Part shown: positions 8,887 through 17,377 of the stretch, one piece after another
Layout: every line of letters starts with the position of its first letter
Position numbering within the stretch: the first letter of the stretch is position 1
The notes under the pieces: generated by a model
Told to the model about the DNA's origin: nothing
Seen by the model: the letters and a program-made list of their open reading frames with translations, nothing else
The model's database searches: none
Made by a program: the position numbers and the translations under genes
Assembly: GCF_001691555.1 (NCBI RefSeq)
Contig: NZ_MAYN01000008.1
Span: 215,694-279,693 of the forward strand
Direction: 5' to 3'
Length of the DNA stretch: 64,000 nt
Source: Pantoea eucrina
GTDB lineage: Bacteria > Pseudomonadota > Gammaproteobacteria > Enterobacterales > Enterobacteriaceae

Positions 8887-8937
8887 GGGCAGCGATTCGC
8901 CGGCTGTGCAGTCAGCCGGCGCTGATGATCGCTGCCC
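8887..8937. repeat. long bulged palindrome between yhhT and the EAL gene
   Basis: Outer arms GGGCAGCGAT (8887-8896) and ATCGCTGCCC (8928-8937) and inner arms CGCCGGCTG (8898-8906) and CAGCCGGCG (8913-8921) are all perfect. Together they give a 19-base-pair hairpin with one asymmetric bulge. It has no T-run on either strand, so it resembles a REP/BIME-like extragenic palindrome rather than a terminator. Confidence 0.6.
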
Positions 8938-9066
8938 GTTGCGCTTAATGCCCGCTTTTTTCTGCTCCGTTTGGATTTATTCAGCAGATAACTCGCGATC
9001 TTACAGTTAAAAGCAACGATAACGCGGTATTCCCCGGTAAAAGAAAAACGGCAGCGGAACCAGAGA

Positions 9067-10134
9067 CTATCTGCTCTGTCGCGGTGGTTCGCGCCGTTTC
9101 AGACGTGGCCTGCCGGTGCCCAGCATGATCGCCAGACGGCTGCCGCCCGGCGTGGTTTCCATCAAAATTTTTGTCACGCTGGTCAGCGGCACCGAGAGCA
9201 GCATGCCGACCGGCCCCAGCAGCCAGCCCCAGAAGATCAGGGACAGAAAGACCACCAGCGTGGAAAGGCCCAGCCCGCGTCCCATCAGACGCGGTTCCAG
9301 CATATTGCCAAATACCATATGGATTGCGCTGAACAAAAACGCGACCAGCATCGCATCGTAAATATCGTTCAGCACCAGAGCCTGAATAAAGGGCGGAATG
9401 CCGGCGATAATCGGGCCGATATTGGGGATAAAATTAAGAATAAAGGCAACCACCCCCCAGAACAGCGCAAACTTCACGTCCAGCAGCAGCAGCACCAGCC
9501 ACACGGAGAATCCGGTTATCAGACTCACCAGCGTTTTCAGCGCCAGATAGTGGGTCACGCCTTTGAGCGCTTTGTGCAGGCCCGCGATGCGGATTTGCGG
9601 GTTAGTCAGGGCGTTACGCATTTTATAGGGCAGGTGATGCACTTCAAACAGCATAAAGACCACGGTCAGGATCAGTAGCACTATATTGGTCATCGCGCCG
9701 GAAAACTGCGCCAGTACCGTGGTCGCCATGTTCATGATCAGATTCGGATCAAAGTGCTGCGCCAGCGTTTCGGTTGAAATATTAATGTGAAAACCGGCTG
9801 CCAGATGCTGGATCACCGTAAGTTTCTGCTCCAGCATGGCGCGGATTTGCGGATAGGTATCGCTGAACTCTCCGACTGAACTTGCCAGTACAGCCACCAG
9901 CAGCAGCATCATAATAAAGATAACGGTGATAACCAGTGAGATGGCCACACCGCGTCGTAAACCACGACGCATCAGTGTACTGACCAGCGGATTCAGCACG
10001 ATAGCCAGAAAGCTGGCGAGCAGAAAGGGCACCAGTATGTCTGACGCGGCGCGGACGCCAGCCAGAATAATCACTAACATCGCCAGCTTGACCAGAATAT
10101 TCTGGCCAATTCTCTCCTGTGGCTTTTCGTTCAT
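9067..10134 (-). CDS. yhhT: YhhT, AI-2E family (PerM-like) membrane transporter
   Basis: A 355-residue polytopic inner-membrane protein of the AI-2E/PerM family. Family members export small molecules (for example TqsA and autoinducer-2), but the substrate of YhhT is not established. Conserved blocks include VFMLFEVHHLPYKMR near residue 160, ALKGVTHYLALKTLVS and the C-terminal GNMLEPRLMGRGLGLSTLVVFLSL signature. Similarity is closer to E. coli YhhT than to TqsA. The ATG is preceded by AGGAG. It is divergent from yhhS, as in E. coli. The last ~20 residues are basic (RPRLKRREPPRQSR). Confidence 0.92.
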   Translation of the reverse strand: MNEKPQERIGQNILVKLAMLVIILAGVRAASDILVPFLLASFLAIVLNPLVSTLMRRGLRRGVAISLVITVIFIMMLLLVAVLASSVGEFSDTYPQIRAMLEQKLTVIQHLAAGFHINISTETLAQHFDPNLIMNMATTVLAQFSGAMTNIVLLILTVVFMLFEVHHLPYKMRNALTNPQIRIAGLHKALKGVTHYLALKTLVSLITGFSVWLVLLLLDVKFALFWGVVAFILNFIPNIGPIIAGIPPFIQALVLNDIYDAMLVAFLFSAIHMVFGNMLEPRLMGRGLGLSTLVVFLSLIFWGWLLGPVGMLLSVPLTSVTKILMETTPGGSRLAIMLGTGRPRLKRREPPRQSR

Positions 10135-10338
10135 TGCTGCTCCTGAGGGGATTTTTTCTGATCCAAGTGTAGCCGAAGGCGGGTAAGAGGTTGTTTATAC
10201 ACATGCAGGCAGCAGAGACGCCAGGGCACAGCGCCAGAAAGAGGGCGGCAATCCAGGGCGTTCAGCAGATGCATACCCTCTGAAAAGGCGTATAGTTAAT
10301 TTTCTGTTATCAAATGCCTGTCGTGAGCGCGTTTATTT

Positions 10339-11547
10339 ATGCCTGACCTGCCTGCTGCTGCAGAGCACAGCCGTCTCCGGCTGAATCTGCAGATTCTGTC
10401 TGTCGTAAAATTTAATTTTGCCACCTATCTGACCATCGGACTGCCGCTGGCGGTGCTGCCCGGGTTCGTACATGACAATCTGGGGTATAGCGCGTTCTGG
10501 GCCGGGGTGGTCATCAGTCTGCAGTATATCGCCACGCTGCTCAGCCGGCCCTATGCCGGACGCTTTGCCGACAGCTGGGGACCTAAACGCGTTGTGGTAC
10601 TGGGGCTGGCAGGCAGCCTGCTAAGCGGCCTCTGTATGCTGCTCTCCGCTCTGACGCAGGAGCAGGCGTTACTCAGTCTGACGCTGCTCTGCCTGGGACG
10701 CATTATTCTCGGCGTCGGTCAGAGCTTTTGCGGCACCGGCACGTCGCTCTGGGGCGTGGCAAAAGCGGGCTCTTTGCACATCGGGCGTGTGATTTCCTGG
10801 AACGGAATCGTGACCTACGGTGCCATGGCGCTGGGGGCACCGTTGGGTGTCGCGTTGTTTCGCAGCGGCGGACTGCTGCAGCTCTCAGGGGTAATTGTGG
10901 CCATTAGTCTGCTGGCGATGGTGCTGGCGCTGCCACGGGCAGCGGTCAAAGGCAGTAAAGCGCGCCCGCTGCCGTTCCGGGCGGTACTGGGCAAAATATA
11001 TGGTTTTGGACTGCTGCTGGCGATGGGATCGGCCGGATTTGGCGTGATTGCGACCTTTATTACCCTGTTTTACCGCGAACGTGGCTGGGATGGCGCGGCT
11101 TTTGCCCTGACGCTGTTCAGCAGTGCGTTCGTGGGCATGCGCCTGCTGTTTCCGGATGCGATTAACAAATGGGGCGGGCTGCGCGTCGCCAGCGTCTGCT
11201 TTGCCATTGAGGCCGCGGGCCTGTTTCTGGTCGCAGGCGCAGCCGAACCGTGGATGGCAAAGCTGGGGGCTTTTCTGACCGGCGCAGGATTTTCCCTGGT
11301 ATTTCCGGCTATCGGCGTCGTTGCGGTTAAAGCGGTGCCGCAGCAAAACCAGGGCAGTGCGCTGGCAACCTATACCGCATTTATGGATCTGGCGCTGGGC
11401 ATCACAGGGCCACTCGCCGGCCTGATCATGAACTACGCCGGCGTATCACTGGTCTATCTGCTGACGGCGCTGCTGGTCTGTATTGCGCTGGGCTGCACGC
11501 TGCATATGATGAAATCCCGCCTGCAGGATGACGCAGATACGCCATAA
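10339..11547 (+). CDS. yhhS: YhhS major facilitator superfamily transporter
   Basis: A 402-residue MFS efflux-type permease with 12 predicted membrane helices, matching E. coli YhhS along its length. Visible landmarks are SRPYAGRFADSWGPKRVV in the loop between helices 2 and 3, GRIILGVGQSFCGTGTSLWG, and SLVFPAIGVVAVKAVPQQNQGSALATY in the C-terminal half. The natural substrate is not firmly known. It is divergent from yhhT with ~200 bases between. The ribosome binding site is weak (GTGAG about 13 bases upstream). A leftward-pointing terminator starts at its stop codon. Confidence 0.92.
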   Translation: MPDLPAAAEHSRLRLNLQILSVVKFNFATYLTIGLPLAVLPGFVHDNLGYSAFWAGVVISLQYIATLLSRPYAGRFADSWGPKRVVVLGLAGSLLSGLCMLLSALTQEQALLSLTLLCLGRIILGVGQSFCGTGTSLWGVAKAGSLHIGRVISWNGIVTYGAMALGAPLGVALFRSGGLLQLSGVIVAISLLAMVLALPRAAVKGSKARPLPFRAVLGKIYGFGLLLAMGSAGFGVIATFITLFYRERGWDGAAFALTLFSSAFVGMRLLFPDAINKWGGLRVASVCFAIEAAGLFLVAGAAEPWMAKLGAFLTGAGFSLVFPAIGVVAVKAVPQQNQGSALATYTAFMDLALGITGPLAGLIMNYAGVSLVYLLTALLVCIALGCTLHMMKSRLQDDADTP

Positions 11548-11569
11548 AAAAAGGCCCCCGACCGGGGCC
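11546..11569 (-). terminator. leftward intrinsic terminator at the yhhS stop codon
   Basis: On the reverse strand GGCCCC-(GGTCG)-GGGGCC is followed directly by seven T residues; the T-run overlaps the yhhS stop. On the forward strand there is no T-run, so the terminator faces leftward. No annotated leftward gene lies upstream of it, which is why it is discussed as a finding. Confidence 0.7.
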
Positions 11570-11953
11570 AGCAACGGCAAATGTATCCTGAAAGGACACC
11601 AATAAGGATCGCTGAGACATCTGCAGAGGCAAATGCACTGATGGAAAACAATAAGAACATTTATTTCATAATAATTGAATATTGAAACGTAAAAGATTAG
11701 ATCCGCTTCGCAAAATTGTGCATTTGATTTCATTAAGCGCGCGCAATTTTTTGTCTGAGGTGCTGGACAGCGGCCCGCCAGCCAGAAAAAATGCGATCCA
11801 GTCCGCTAAAAGTAAATCTTTCAAAAAAGAGTATTTGAAAAATTTATTTCATTGTAATAGCTTCATAGCACGCTTTTCATCTCACCTGCCCGGGTAGCCT
11901 GACGCTAACCCCTTTGCTGCCTGCAGGGCCCTTTACATCAATGAGGCATCGAC
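11570..11953. promoter_or_regulatory. yhhS–iolA intergenic region with IolR-like motifs
   Basis: This gap is AT-rich and holds no convincing rightward gene. TTTCA/TGAAA half-sites recur. A dyad ATTTCAT...TTGAAAC (TTTCA-N14-TGAAA, 11664-11687) has the same spacing as one upstream of iolC. A closer pair TGAAA-N6-TTTCA lies at 11836-11851, and a single TTTCA at 11728. The iolA ribosome binding site GAGG lies at 11942-11945. It probably contains the iolAB promoter and operator. Confidence 0.5.
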
Positions 11954-13459
11954 ATGACTATTATTGGAAACTTTATCGGTGGCAGCATCACGCACAGCGC
12001 CAGTAATGAAACCATTCCGGTTTACGATCCGGCAACCGGCAAAGTGGTGCGTGAGCTGACGCAAAGCACCGCTGCAGAAGTGGAGCAGGCGATTGCGGTA
12101 GCGCACGCTGCCTTTCCGGAATGGTCAAAAACCGCGCCGCTGCGTCGTGCGCGCGTCATGTTTAATTTCAAAGCGCTGATGGAAAAGCATCGTGAGGAGC
12201 TGGCAGAACTGATTGTTTCAGAGCATGGCAAGGTCTGGTCTGATGCGCTGGGTGAGCTGACGCGCGGTATTGAAGTGATTGAGTTTGCCTGCGGCATTCC
12301 GCACCTGCTGAAAGGTGAAAACTCACCGGGCGTAGGCACTGGCGTTGACAGCTATTCACTGATGCAGCCGGTGGGCGTGGTGGCAGGCATTACGCCATTT
12401 AATTTCCCGGCGATGGTGCCGCTCTGGATGTTCCCGATTGCGCTGGCGTGCGGTAATACCTTTATTCTCAAACCACCGGCCCTGGATCCATCCGCATCGG
12501 TACGCATGGCGGAGCTGCTGAAAGAGGCAGGCCTGCCGGATGGCGTATTCAATGTGGTGCACTCATCTAATGATGATGCAGAACAGCTGTATAAAGATCC
12601 GCGCATCGCGGCTGTCAGCTTTGTCGGCTCGTCCGGCGTGGCGGAGCACATCTATAAAACGGCCAGCGCGCACGGCAAACGCGTACAGGCGTTTGGCGCG
12701 GCGAAAAACCACGCTATCGTCATGCCGGATGCCGATCTGGATGCCACCGTGAATGCGATCATGGGCGGCGCGTTTGGCTCAGCAGGCGAGCGTTGCATGG
12801 CGCTGCCGGTGGTGGTTGCCGTCGGTGATGATACGGCAGATAAACTGATCGCCCGCCTGACGCCGCTGATCAAAGCGCTGCGCGTGGGGCCGGGTATGCA
12901 GCAGGGTGCAGAAGAGAATGAGATGGGACCGGTGGTCTCTGCCGCCCATCAGAAAAAAGTGCTGGGCTACATCGACAAAGGTGAGCAGGAGGGGGCGAAG
13001 CTGGTGGTCGATGGCCGCGCTATCCGGGTCGCGGGCCATGAAGAGGGCTACTATGTAGGCGGCACGCTGTTCGATAATGTTACGTCAGATATGGTGATCT
13101 GGCGTGAAGAGATCTTTGGTCCGGTGCTGAGCATTATGCGCGCCAGCGACTACAGCAGCGCACTGCAGCTGGTCAACAGCCATGAGTTTGGTAACGGCAG
13201 CGCCATCTTTACCAGCAACGGCCACACCGCGCGTGAGTTTATCCAGAATGTTGAGGCAGGCATGGTGGGCGTTAACGTTCCGGTCCCGGTTCCAATGGCA
13301 TTCCACAGCTTTGGCGGCTGGAAACGCTCTGTATTTGGCGCGCTGAACGTGCACGGCCCGGATGGCGTACGCTTCTATACGCGGATGAAAACCGCCACCG
13401 TACGCTGGCCCAGCGGTCAGCAGACCGTATCGGAATTCAGTATGCCGACGCTGGGTTAA
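11954..13459 (+). CDS. iolA: methylmalonate-semialdehyde dehydrogenase (CoA-acylating)
   Basis: IolA/MmsA oxidises malonate semialdehyde (or methylmalonate semialdehyde) with CoA and NAD+ to acetyl-CoA (or propionyl-CoA) plus CO2, the last step of inositol catabolism. The 501-residue protein shows the aldehyde dehydrogenase fold. Landmarks are the nucleotide-binding stretch GVVAGITPFNFPAMVPLWMF near residue 137, the catalytic cysteine in GSAGERCMAL near residue 283, and the EEIFGPVL block near residue 385. It is the first gene of an iolA–iolB unit, 21 bases upstream of iolB. GAGG precedes the ATG. The context decides IolA over a valine-pathway MmsA. Confidence 0.93.
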   Translation: MTIIGNFIGGSITHSASNETIPVYDPATGKVVRELTQSTAAEVEQAIAVAHAAFPEWSKTAPLRRARVMFNFKALMEKHREELAELIVSEHGKVWSDALGELTRGIEVIEFACGIPHLLKGENSPGVGTGVDSYSLMQPVGVVAGITPFNFPAMVPLWMFPIALACGNTFILKPPALDPSASVRMAELLKEAGLPDGVFNVVHSSNDDAEQLYKDPRIAAVSFVGSSGVAEHIYKTASAHGKRVQAFGAAKNHAIVMPDADLDATVNAIMGGAFGSAGERCMALPVVVAVGDDTADKLIARLTPLIKALRVGPGMQQGAEENEMGPVVSAAHQKKVLGYIDKGEQEGAKLVVDGRAIRVAGHEEGYYVGGTLFDNVTSDMVIWREEIFGPVLSIMRASDYSSALQLVNSHEFGNGSAIFTSNGHTAREFIQNVEAGMVGVNVPVPVPMAFHSFGGWKRSVFGALNVHGPDGVRFYTRMKTATVRWPSGQQTVSEFSMPTLG

Positions 13460-13480
13460 GGCGACGCACAGGAGGAAAGC

Positions 13481-14299
13481 ATGTCCCTGATTTCAAAAGC
13501 ACAGCAGCCTGACAGCAGCGGTCGTATTCAGCACGTCACGCCGCAGAGCGCGGGCTGGGAATATGTTGGCTTTGCGGCTTACCTGCTAAAACAGGGCGAG
13601 ACGCTGACGCTGCAGAGCGGTGAGAACGAGCTCTGCCTGGTGCTGGTTGCCGGGCGGGCGTCGGTGAAAACCCGTCACGCTGCCTTTGCCGGCATTGGCA
13701 AACGCATGTCGCCGTTTGAGCGCATTCCCCCGTGGTCGGTCTATGTGCCGCATCACGATGAAGCGGAGATCACCGCAGAAACCGATCTTGAGCTGGCCGT
13801 ATGCAGCGCGCCGGGGCATGGCGATCTGCCGGCCCGGCTCATCCCGCCGGAAGACGTAGGCATTGAGCATCGCGGCAAAGGGCATAACCAGCGTCTGGTG
13901 CATAATATTCTGCCGGATAACAAAGCGGCGGACAGTCTGCTGGTGGTCGAGGTCTATACCGATGAAGGGGCAACCAGCTCCTGGCCAAGCCATAAGCATG
14001 ATGAGAAAGCGAGTCCGGATGAGACCTATCTGGAGGAGACTTACTATCATCGCTTTGACCCGGAACCCGGTTTTGCTATGCAGCGGGTTTATACCGACGA
14101 TCGCTCACTCGATGTCTGTATGGCACCCGGCAATCGCGATGTTGTCATGGTGCCACGCGGTTATCACCCGGTCGCCACGCTGGCAGGGTATGACAACTAC
14201 TATCTGAACGTGATGGCAGGGCCGGTGCGGCTGTGGAAATTTACCTGGGAGAAAGATCACGCCTGGGTAAATAGCGAAAACTACCCGCGCAGCCGCTGA
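13481..14299 (+). CDS. iolB: 5-deoxy-glucuronate isomerase
   Basis: IolB isomerises 5-deoxy-D-glucuronate to 2-deoxy-5-keto-D-gluconate in the inositol pathway. The 272-residue protein is a bicupin of normal length. The metal-binding cupin motif SSWPSHKHDEKASPDET lies near residues 166-183, with the following YYHRFDPEPGFAMQRVYTDD typical of the family. AGGAGGAA precedes the ATG closely, and the gene is co-transcribed with iolA. A strong terminator follows before the convergent iolR. Confidence 0.95.
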   Translation: MSLISKAQQPDSSGRIQHVTPQSAGWEYVGFAAYLLKQGETLTLQSGENELCLVLVAGRASVKTRHAAFAGIGKRMSPFERIPPWSVYVPHHDEAEITAETDLELAVCSAPGHGDLPARLIPPEDVGIEHRGKGHNQRLVHNILPDNKAADSLLVVEVYTDEGATSSWPSHKHDEKASPDETYLEETYYHRFDPEPGFAMQRVYTDDRSLDVCMAPGNRDVVMVPRGYHPVATLAGYDNYYLNVMAGPVRLWKFTWEKDHAWVNSENYPRSR

Positions 14300-14320
14300 G
14301 TTGCGGCATAAATGACAAGA

Positions 14321-14346
14321 GGGCAGCCAGCGGGCTGCCCTTTTTT
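14321..14346 (+). terminator. Rho-independent terminator of iolAB
   Basis: A perfect 8-base-pair stem (GGGCAGCC / GGCTGCCC, loop AGCG; 14321-14340) is followed directly by six T residues. It lies 21 bases after the iolB stop and serves the rightward iolAB transcript. Confidence 0.92.
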
Positions 14347-14356
14347 ATGGATGCGG

Positions 14357-15202
14357 TTATTCCTGCTCGCTGCTGTTATTCAGCGCCAGCGATACGGCCA
14401 GCGTCTGCGCCAGGCAGAGTGAGGCAACCTGAGAACGGAATCCATCGACCTGCGCTTCACGTACCACAAAGCAGACGTCGCTGAAGGCGGCCAGCGGGCT
14501 GACCTGACTGTCGGTGATGGCGATCTGATGTGCGCCGCGCCGGGCACCCAGCTCGACCAGCTCAACGGCTTCACGCGCATAAGGCGAGTAGCTGATAGCG
14601 ATAACCACATCTTTGGGATTCACCATGCTCAGCTGCTCCGCAAACATGCCGCCGAGGCCATCAATCAGAAACGCACGGCGCTCAAGGTGACGCAGCGCGT
14701 AAACCAGATAGGAGGCCACGCTAAATGAACGGCGCAGGCCAATGATGTAGATATTCTCCGCCTCATTCAGCATCTGTACCGCTTTGTTGAGCTGCTCAGG
14801 GTTAATCTGCATCGCCAGCTGCTGCAGCGCCTGACTGTTCACCATGGTGAAGACGTTGAGGATCTCCATCGGGCTTTCCGGCGAGCTGGCACTGTCATCG
14901 GTTGCCGTCTGGCGAAACAGCCGGGCGCGCTCGGTATAGTTAACGGTCTCTTCCATCAGGTGCTGACGAAATACCTGTTTCATTTCATTAAAGCCGCTGA
15001 AGCCAAAGGCGTTAGCAAAACGGATCAGCGTGGAGGGCGGCACATCAGCCTGCTGCGCGATAGAGGCTACGGTATCAAAGGCAATACTATTGCTGTTATC
15101 AAGAATATAACGAGCCACCTGCTTCAGACGCTTGCTCAGCGTCTCATAGCGACGACGGATATCGTCCTGTAACAGGGTCAGCTGGGTTGGATTATTGGTC
15201 AT
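14357..15202 (-). CDS. iolR: RpiR/MurR-family regulator, probable inositol repressor IolR
   Basis: A 281-residue regulator with an N-terminal RpiR-type helix-turn-helix (ADVPPSTLIRFANAFGFSGFNEMKQVF, about residues 48-75) and a C-terminal SIS sugar-phosphate isomerase-like domain (EAENIYIIGLRRSFSVAS and VVIAISYSPYAREAVELV). Proteins of this type repress iol genes in Salmonella and relatives and respond to a pathway intermediate. Its position inside the cluster, facing away from iolAB and next to iolC, supports IolR. A possible self-operator (GAAAATTTCATT, 15267-15278) lies about 65 bases upstream. The effector is not visible from sequence. Confidence 0.87.
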   Translation of the reverse strand: MTNNPTQLTLLQDDIRRRYETLSKRLKQVARYILDNSNSIAFDTVASIAQQADVPPSTLIRFANAFGFSGFNEMKQVFRQHLMEETVNYTERARLFRQTATDDSASSPESPMEILNVFTMVNSQALQQLAMQINPEQLNKAVQMLNEAENIYIIGLRRSFSVASYLVYALRHLERRAFLIDGLGGMFAEQLSMVNPKDVVIAISYSPYAREAVELVELGARRGAHQIAITDSQVSPLAAFSDVCFVVREAQVDGFRSQVASLCLAQTLAVSLALNNSSEQE

Positions 15203-15414
15203 GACTTCGGCCCGTTAACAAAGAAAAAATGGCTGGATAATGAGCGCTATAGTATCAGATGGATGGAAAATTTCATTCAATTGTCATCTGCAGCGCATCT
15301 ATTTCATCGGATTATGCAATACCTCACAAAACCGCGCGGCGGCGGCACATTTTGCGCTAAAGGGATCGGGACCGGATAGAGAGAAGCGGAAAAACAGCGT
15401 GTGCAGAGGGTTTT

Positions 15415-15440
15415 CACCCTCTCCGCCAGGGGAGAGGGTG
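15415..15440. repeat. CCCTCTCC-type palindromic repeat
   Basis: A perfect 10-base-pair stem (CACCCTCTCC / GGAGAGGGTG, loop GCCAGG) lies 24 bases past the iolC stop. It lacks a T-run. Similar CCCTCTCC...GGAGAGGG palindromes are dispersed in many proteobacterial genomes, so I read it as an extragenic repeat that may shield the iolC mRNA 3' end. Confidence 0.5.
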
Positions 15441-15463
15441 TGCTGAAACACTACCTGCCTGGC

Positions 15464-17377
15464 TTAACCGCGCGCTGCGCGCCAGTAGCCAATCAGGCGC
15501 AGATAGTTGCCTTTTACTGTCTCAATCAGCGTCTGGTCATCCAGCTCACCTTTCAGCCACTGACGTGACGGCTGACCAAAGATGGTGCGCCCGACGGCAA
15601 ATCCTTTTACCCACTCCGCCTGCGCCGCAGCGGCAAAGCCCGCCTTGAGCTTATCTTCCGGCGCGTCCAGGCCAAGCAGCAGTATGCCGCGACAGTACGG
15701 ATCCTGCTGCTCAATCAGTGCACCTATTGCCTGCCAGCTCTCTGCAGAAAGCGGCGGCAGTTTCCACCAGTCGGGCTGAATGCCCAGGCTGTAGAAATGG
15801 CTCAGCATCTCATGATAGTAAGACTCGTTATGATCGGGATTACTCTCCGGCAGGATCACTTCGACCAGCAGTTCATGACCGCTTTTGTTACAGCCGCGCC
15901 ACACATCCAGCAGCAGGTCATCCTGCTCATTGCGCAGCTCCGCGCTGTCATGCGGATGGTAAAACACCAGACATTTCACCACATGCTCTGCCGGCCAGTC
16001 GATCAGCTGTGAGCCGATATTGCCATGCTCCAGCCGCAGCGGCCGCGATCCAGGCTGCTCAATCGGACGACCAATCCACCACTTTTTGCCGGTAATGGCG
16101 TTCAGCGCTTTCTGCCCGTAAGTGGTATCTGCCAGAATGCCGCTCTTTTCATTCAGGCCCGCTTCTGTCGCCGCCTCCTGCGCCGCCTGCAGCAGCAGGA
16201 GTTTTAACTGCGGAATGCGCTCTTCGCTGACGCCCGCTTCCTGCGCCATATCGGCCAGCTGTTTACGGTGGTCGAAGGCAAACACATTCAGCTCCGGCCA
16301 CTGCTGCCGGCGCGTGGTGACACGGTGCAGGTGAGTAAGACGCGTATCGCGATCCGGTCGTTTAACCTCACGGTCGCGGCTGAGGAAATCATCCAGCTCC
16401 GCTTTGGTTGGCATTGCCGGTGCGCAGCCGTGCCGCGACACCACCAGCGCGCCACAGGCATTCGCGTAGCGACACGCCTGCTCCCAGCTCTCATCGTTCA
16501 GCCAGCCGCGCAGCAGACCGGACATAAATGCGTCGCCCGCGCCCAGTACATTCAGCACTTCAACCTGCACGCCGCTCTGCAGCCGGGTCTGCTCCCAGCT
16601 GTCCGGAATATCGCCCTCAAACACCACACAGCCCAGCGGGCCGCGTTTGCACACCAGTGTGGCCTGACTTGCCTGACGCACATTTTTCAGCGCCGTCAGC
16701 GTATCGGTGCTGCCGCCGGCAATGTGAAACTCCTCTTCGGTGCCAACAACAAGGTCAAAGTAGTGCAGGACTTCCTGCAGCTGGCGGGTCACCTGGCCCG
16801 ATTCAATAAAGCGTGTTTCACCGTCGCCCAGTGAGGTCAGTCCCCACAACACCGGACGATAGTCGATATCCAGCGCAGTACGCAGCCCGTTGCGGCGGGC
16901 AATATCCAGCGCTTTCAGTACGGCGGCGCGGGTATCCGGATGGGAAAGGTGCGTGCCGGTAATGGCTACCGCGCGTGAGGACGTAATAAACGCCTCCTCT
17001 ATATCATCCGGCACCAGTCCCATATCCGCGCAGTTATCGCGGTAGAAGATGAGCGGGAAGGTCTCTTCATCTTTAATACCCAGGATCACTAGTCCGGTCA
17101 GACGCGTTTTATCGGTGATCAGGCCGTCAGTATTACAGCCGACGCGCTGCAGCTCTTCACGTAAAAAACGACCATTGTGTTCATCGCCGACGCGCGCCAG
17201 CATCGCAGATTTCAGCCCCTGAATGGCCGTGCCGTAAGCAACATTGCCTGAGGAGCCACCCAGATACTTATTAAAGCTGGTCATATCTTCCAGGCGCGAA
17301 CCAATTTGCTGGCCATAGAGATCAACGGCGATGCGTCCGATACAAATCACATCAAGCCGCTTCTGTTGTGTACTCAT
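15464..17377 (-). CDS. iolC: bifunctional 5-dehydro-2-deoxygluconokinase / DUF2090 aldolase-like protein
   Basis: This 637-residue protein fuses two domains. Residues ~1-325 are a PfkB/ribokinase-type kinase (IolC) that phosphorylates 2-deoxy-5-keto-gluconate; the PfkB signature NVLGAGDAFMSGLLRGWL lies near residue 275, with GDAF holding the catalytic aspartate. Residues ~330-637 are a DUF2090 domain (VFAFDHRKQLADMA near 365, LLLGLDAPEDKLKAGFAAAA near 570). In gammaproteobacteria this fusion is annotated as also providing the 2-deoxy-5-keto-gluconate-6-phosphate aldolase. No separate iolJ is present, which fits. The aldolase assignment is inference. The gene is divergent from iolD. Confidence 0.92.
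   Translation of the reverse strand: MSTQQKRLDVICIGRIAVDLYGQQIGSRLEDMTSFNKYLGGSSGNVAYGTAIQGLKSAMLARVGDEHNGRFLREELQRVGCNTDGLITDKTRLTGLVILGIKDEETFPLIFYRDNCADMGLVPDDIEEAFITSSRAVAITGTHLSHPDTRAAVLKALDIARRNGLRTALDIDYRPVLWGLTSLGDGETRFIESGQVTRQLQEVLHYFDLVVGTEEEFHIAGGSTDTLTALKNVRQASQATLVCKRGPLGCVVFEGDIPDSWEQTRLQSGVQVEVLNVLGAGDAFMSGLLRGWLNDESWEQACRYANACGALVVSRHGCAPAMPTKAELDDFLSRDREVKRPDRDTRLTHLHRVTTRRQQWPELNVFAFDHRKQLADMAQEAGVSEERIPQLKLLLLQAAQEAATEAGLNEKSGILADTTYGQKALNAITGKKWWIGRPIEQPGSRPLRLEHGNIGSQLIDWPAEHVVKCLVFYHPHDSAELRNEQDDLLLDVWRGCNKSGHELLVEVILPESNPDHNESYYHEMLSHFYSLGIQPDWWKLPPLSAESWQAIGALIEQQDPYCRGILLLGLDAPEDKLKAGFAAAAQAEWVKGFAVGRTIFGQPSRQWLKGELDDQTLIETVKGNYLRLIGYWRAARG

Noticed and set aside
11454-11660. 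small leftward hydrophobic reading frame starting MFLLFSISAF
   Set aside because: It looks like a small membrane protein at first, but it reads through the terminator hairpin and T-run and continues antisense into yhhS, with no ribosome binding site. The terminator itself is kept as a finding.
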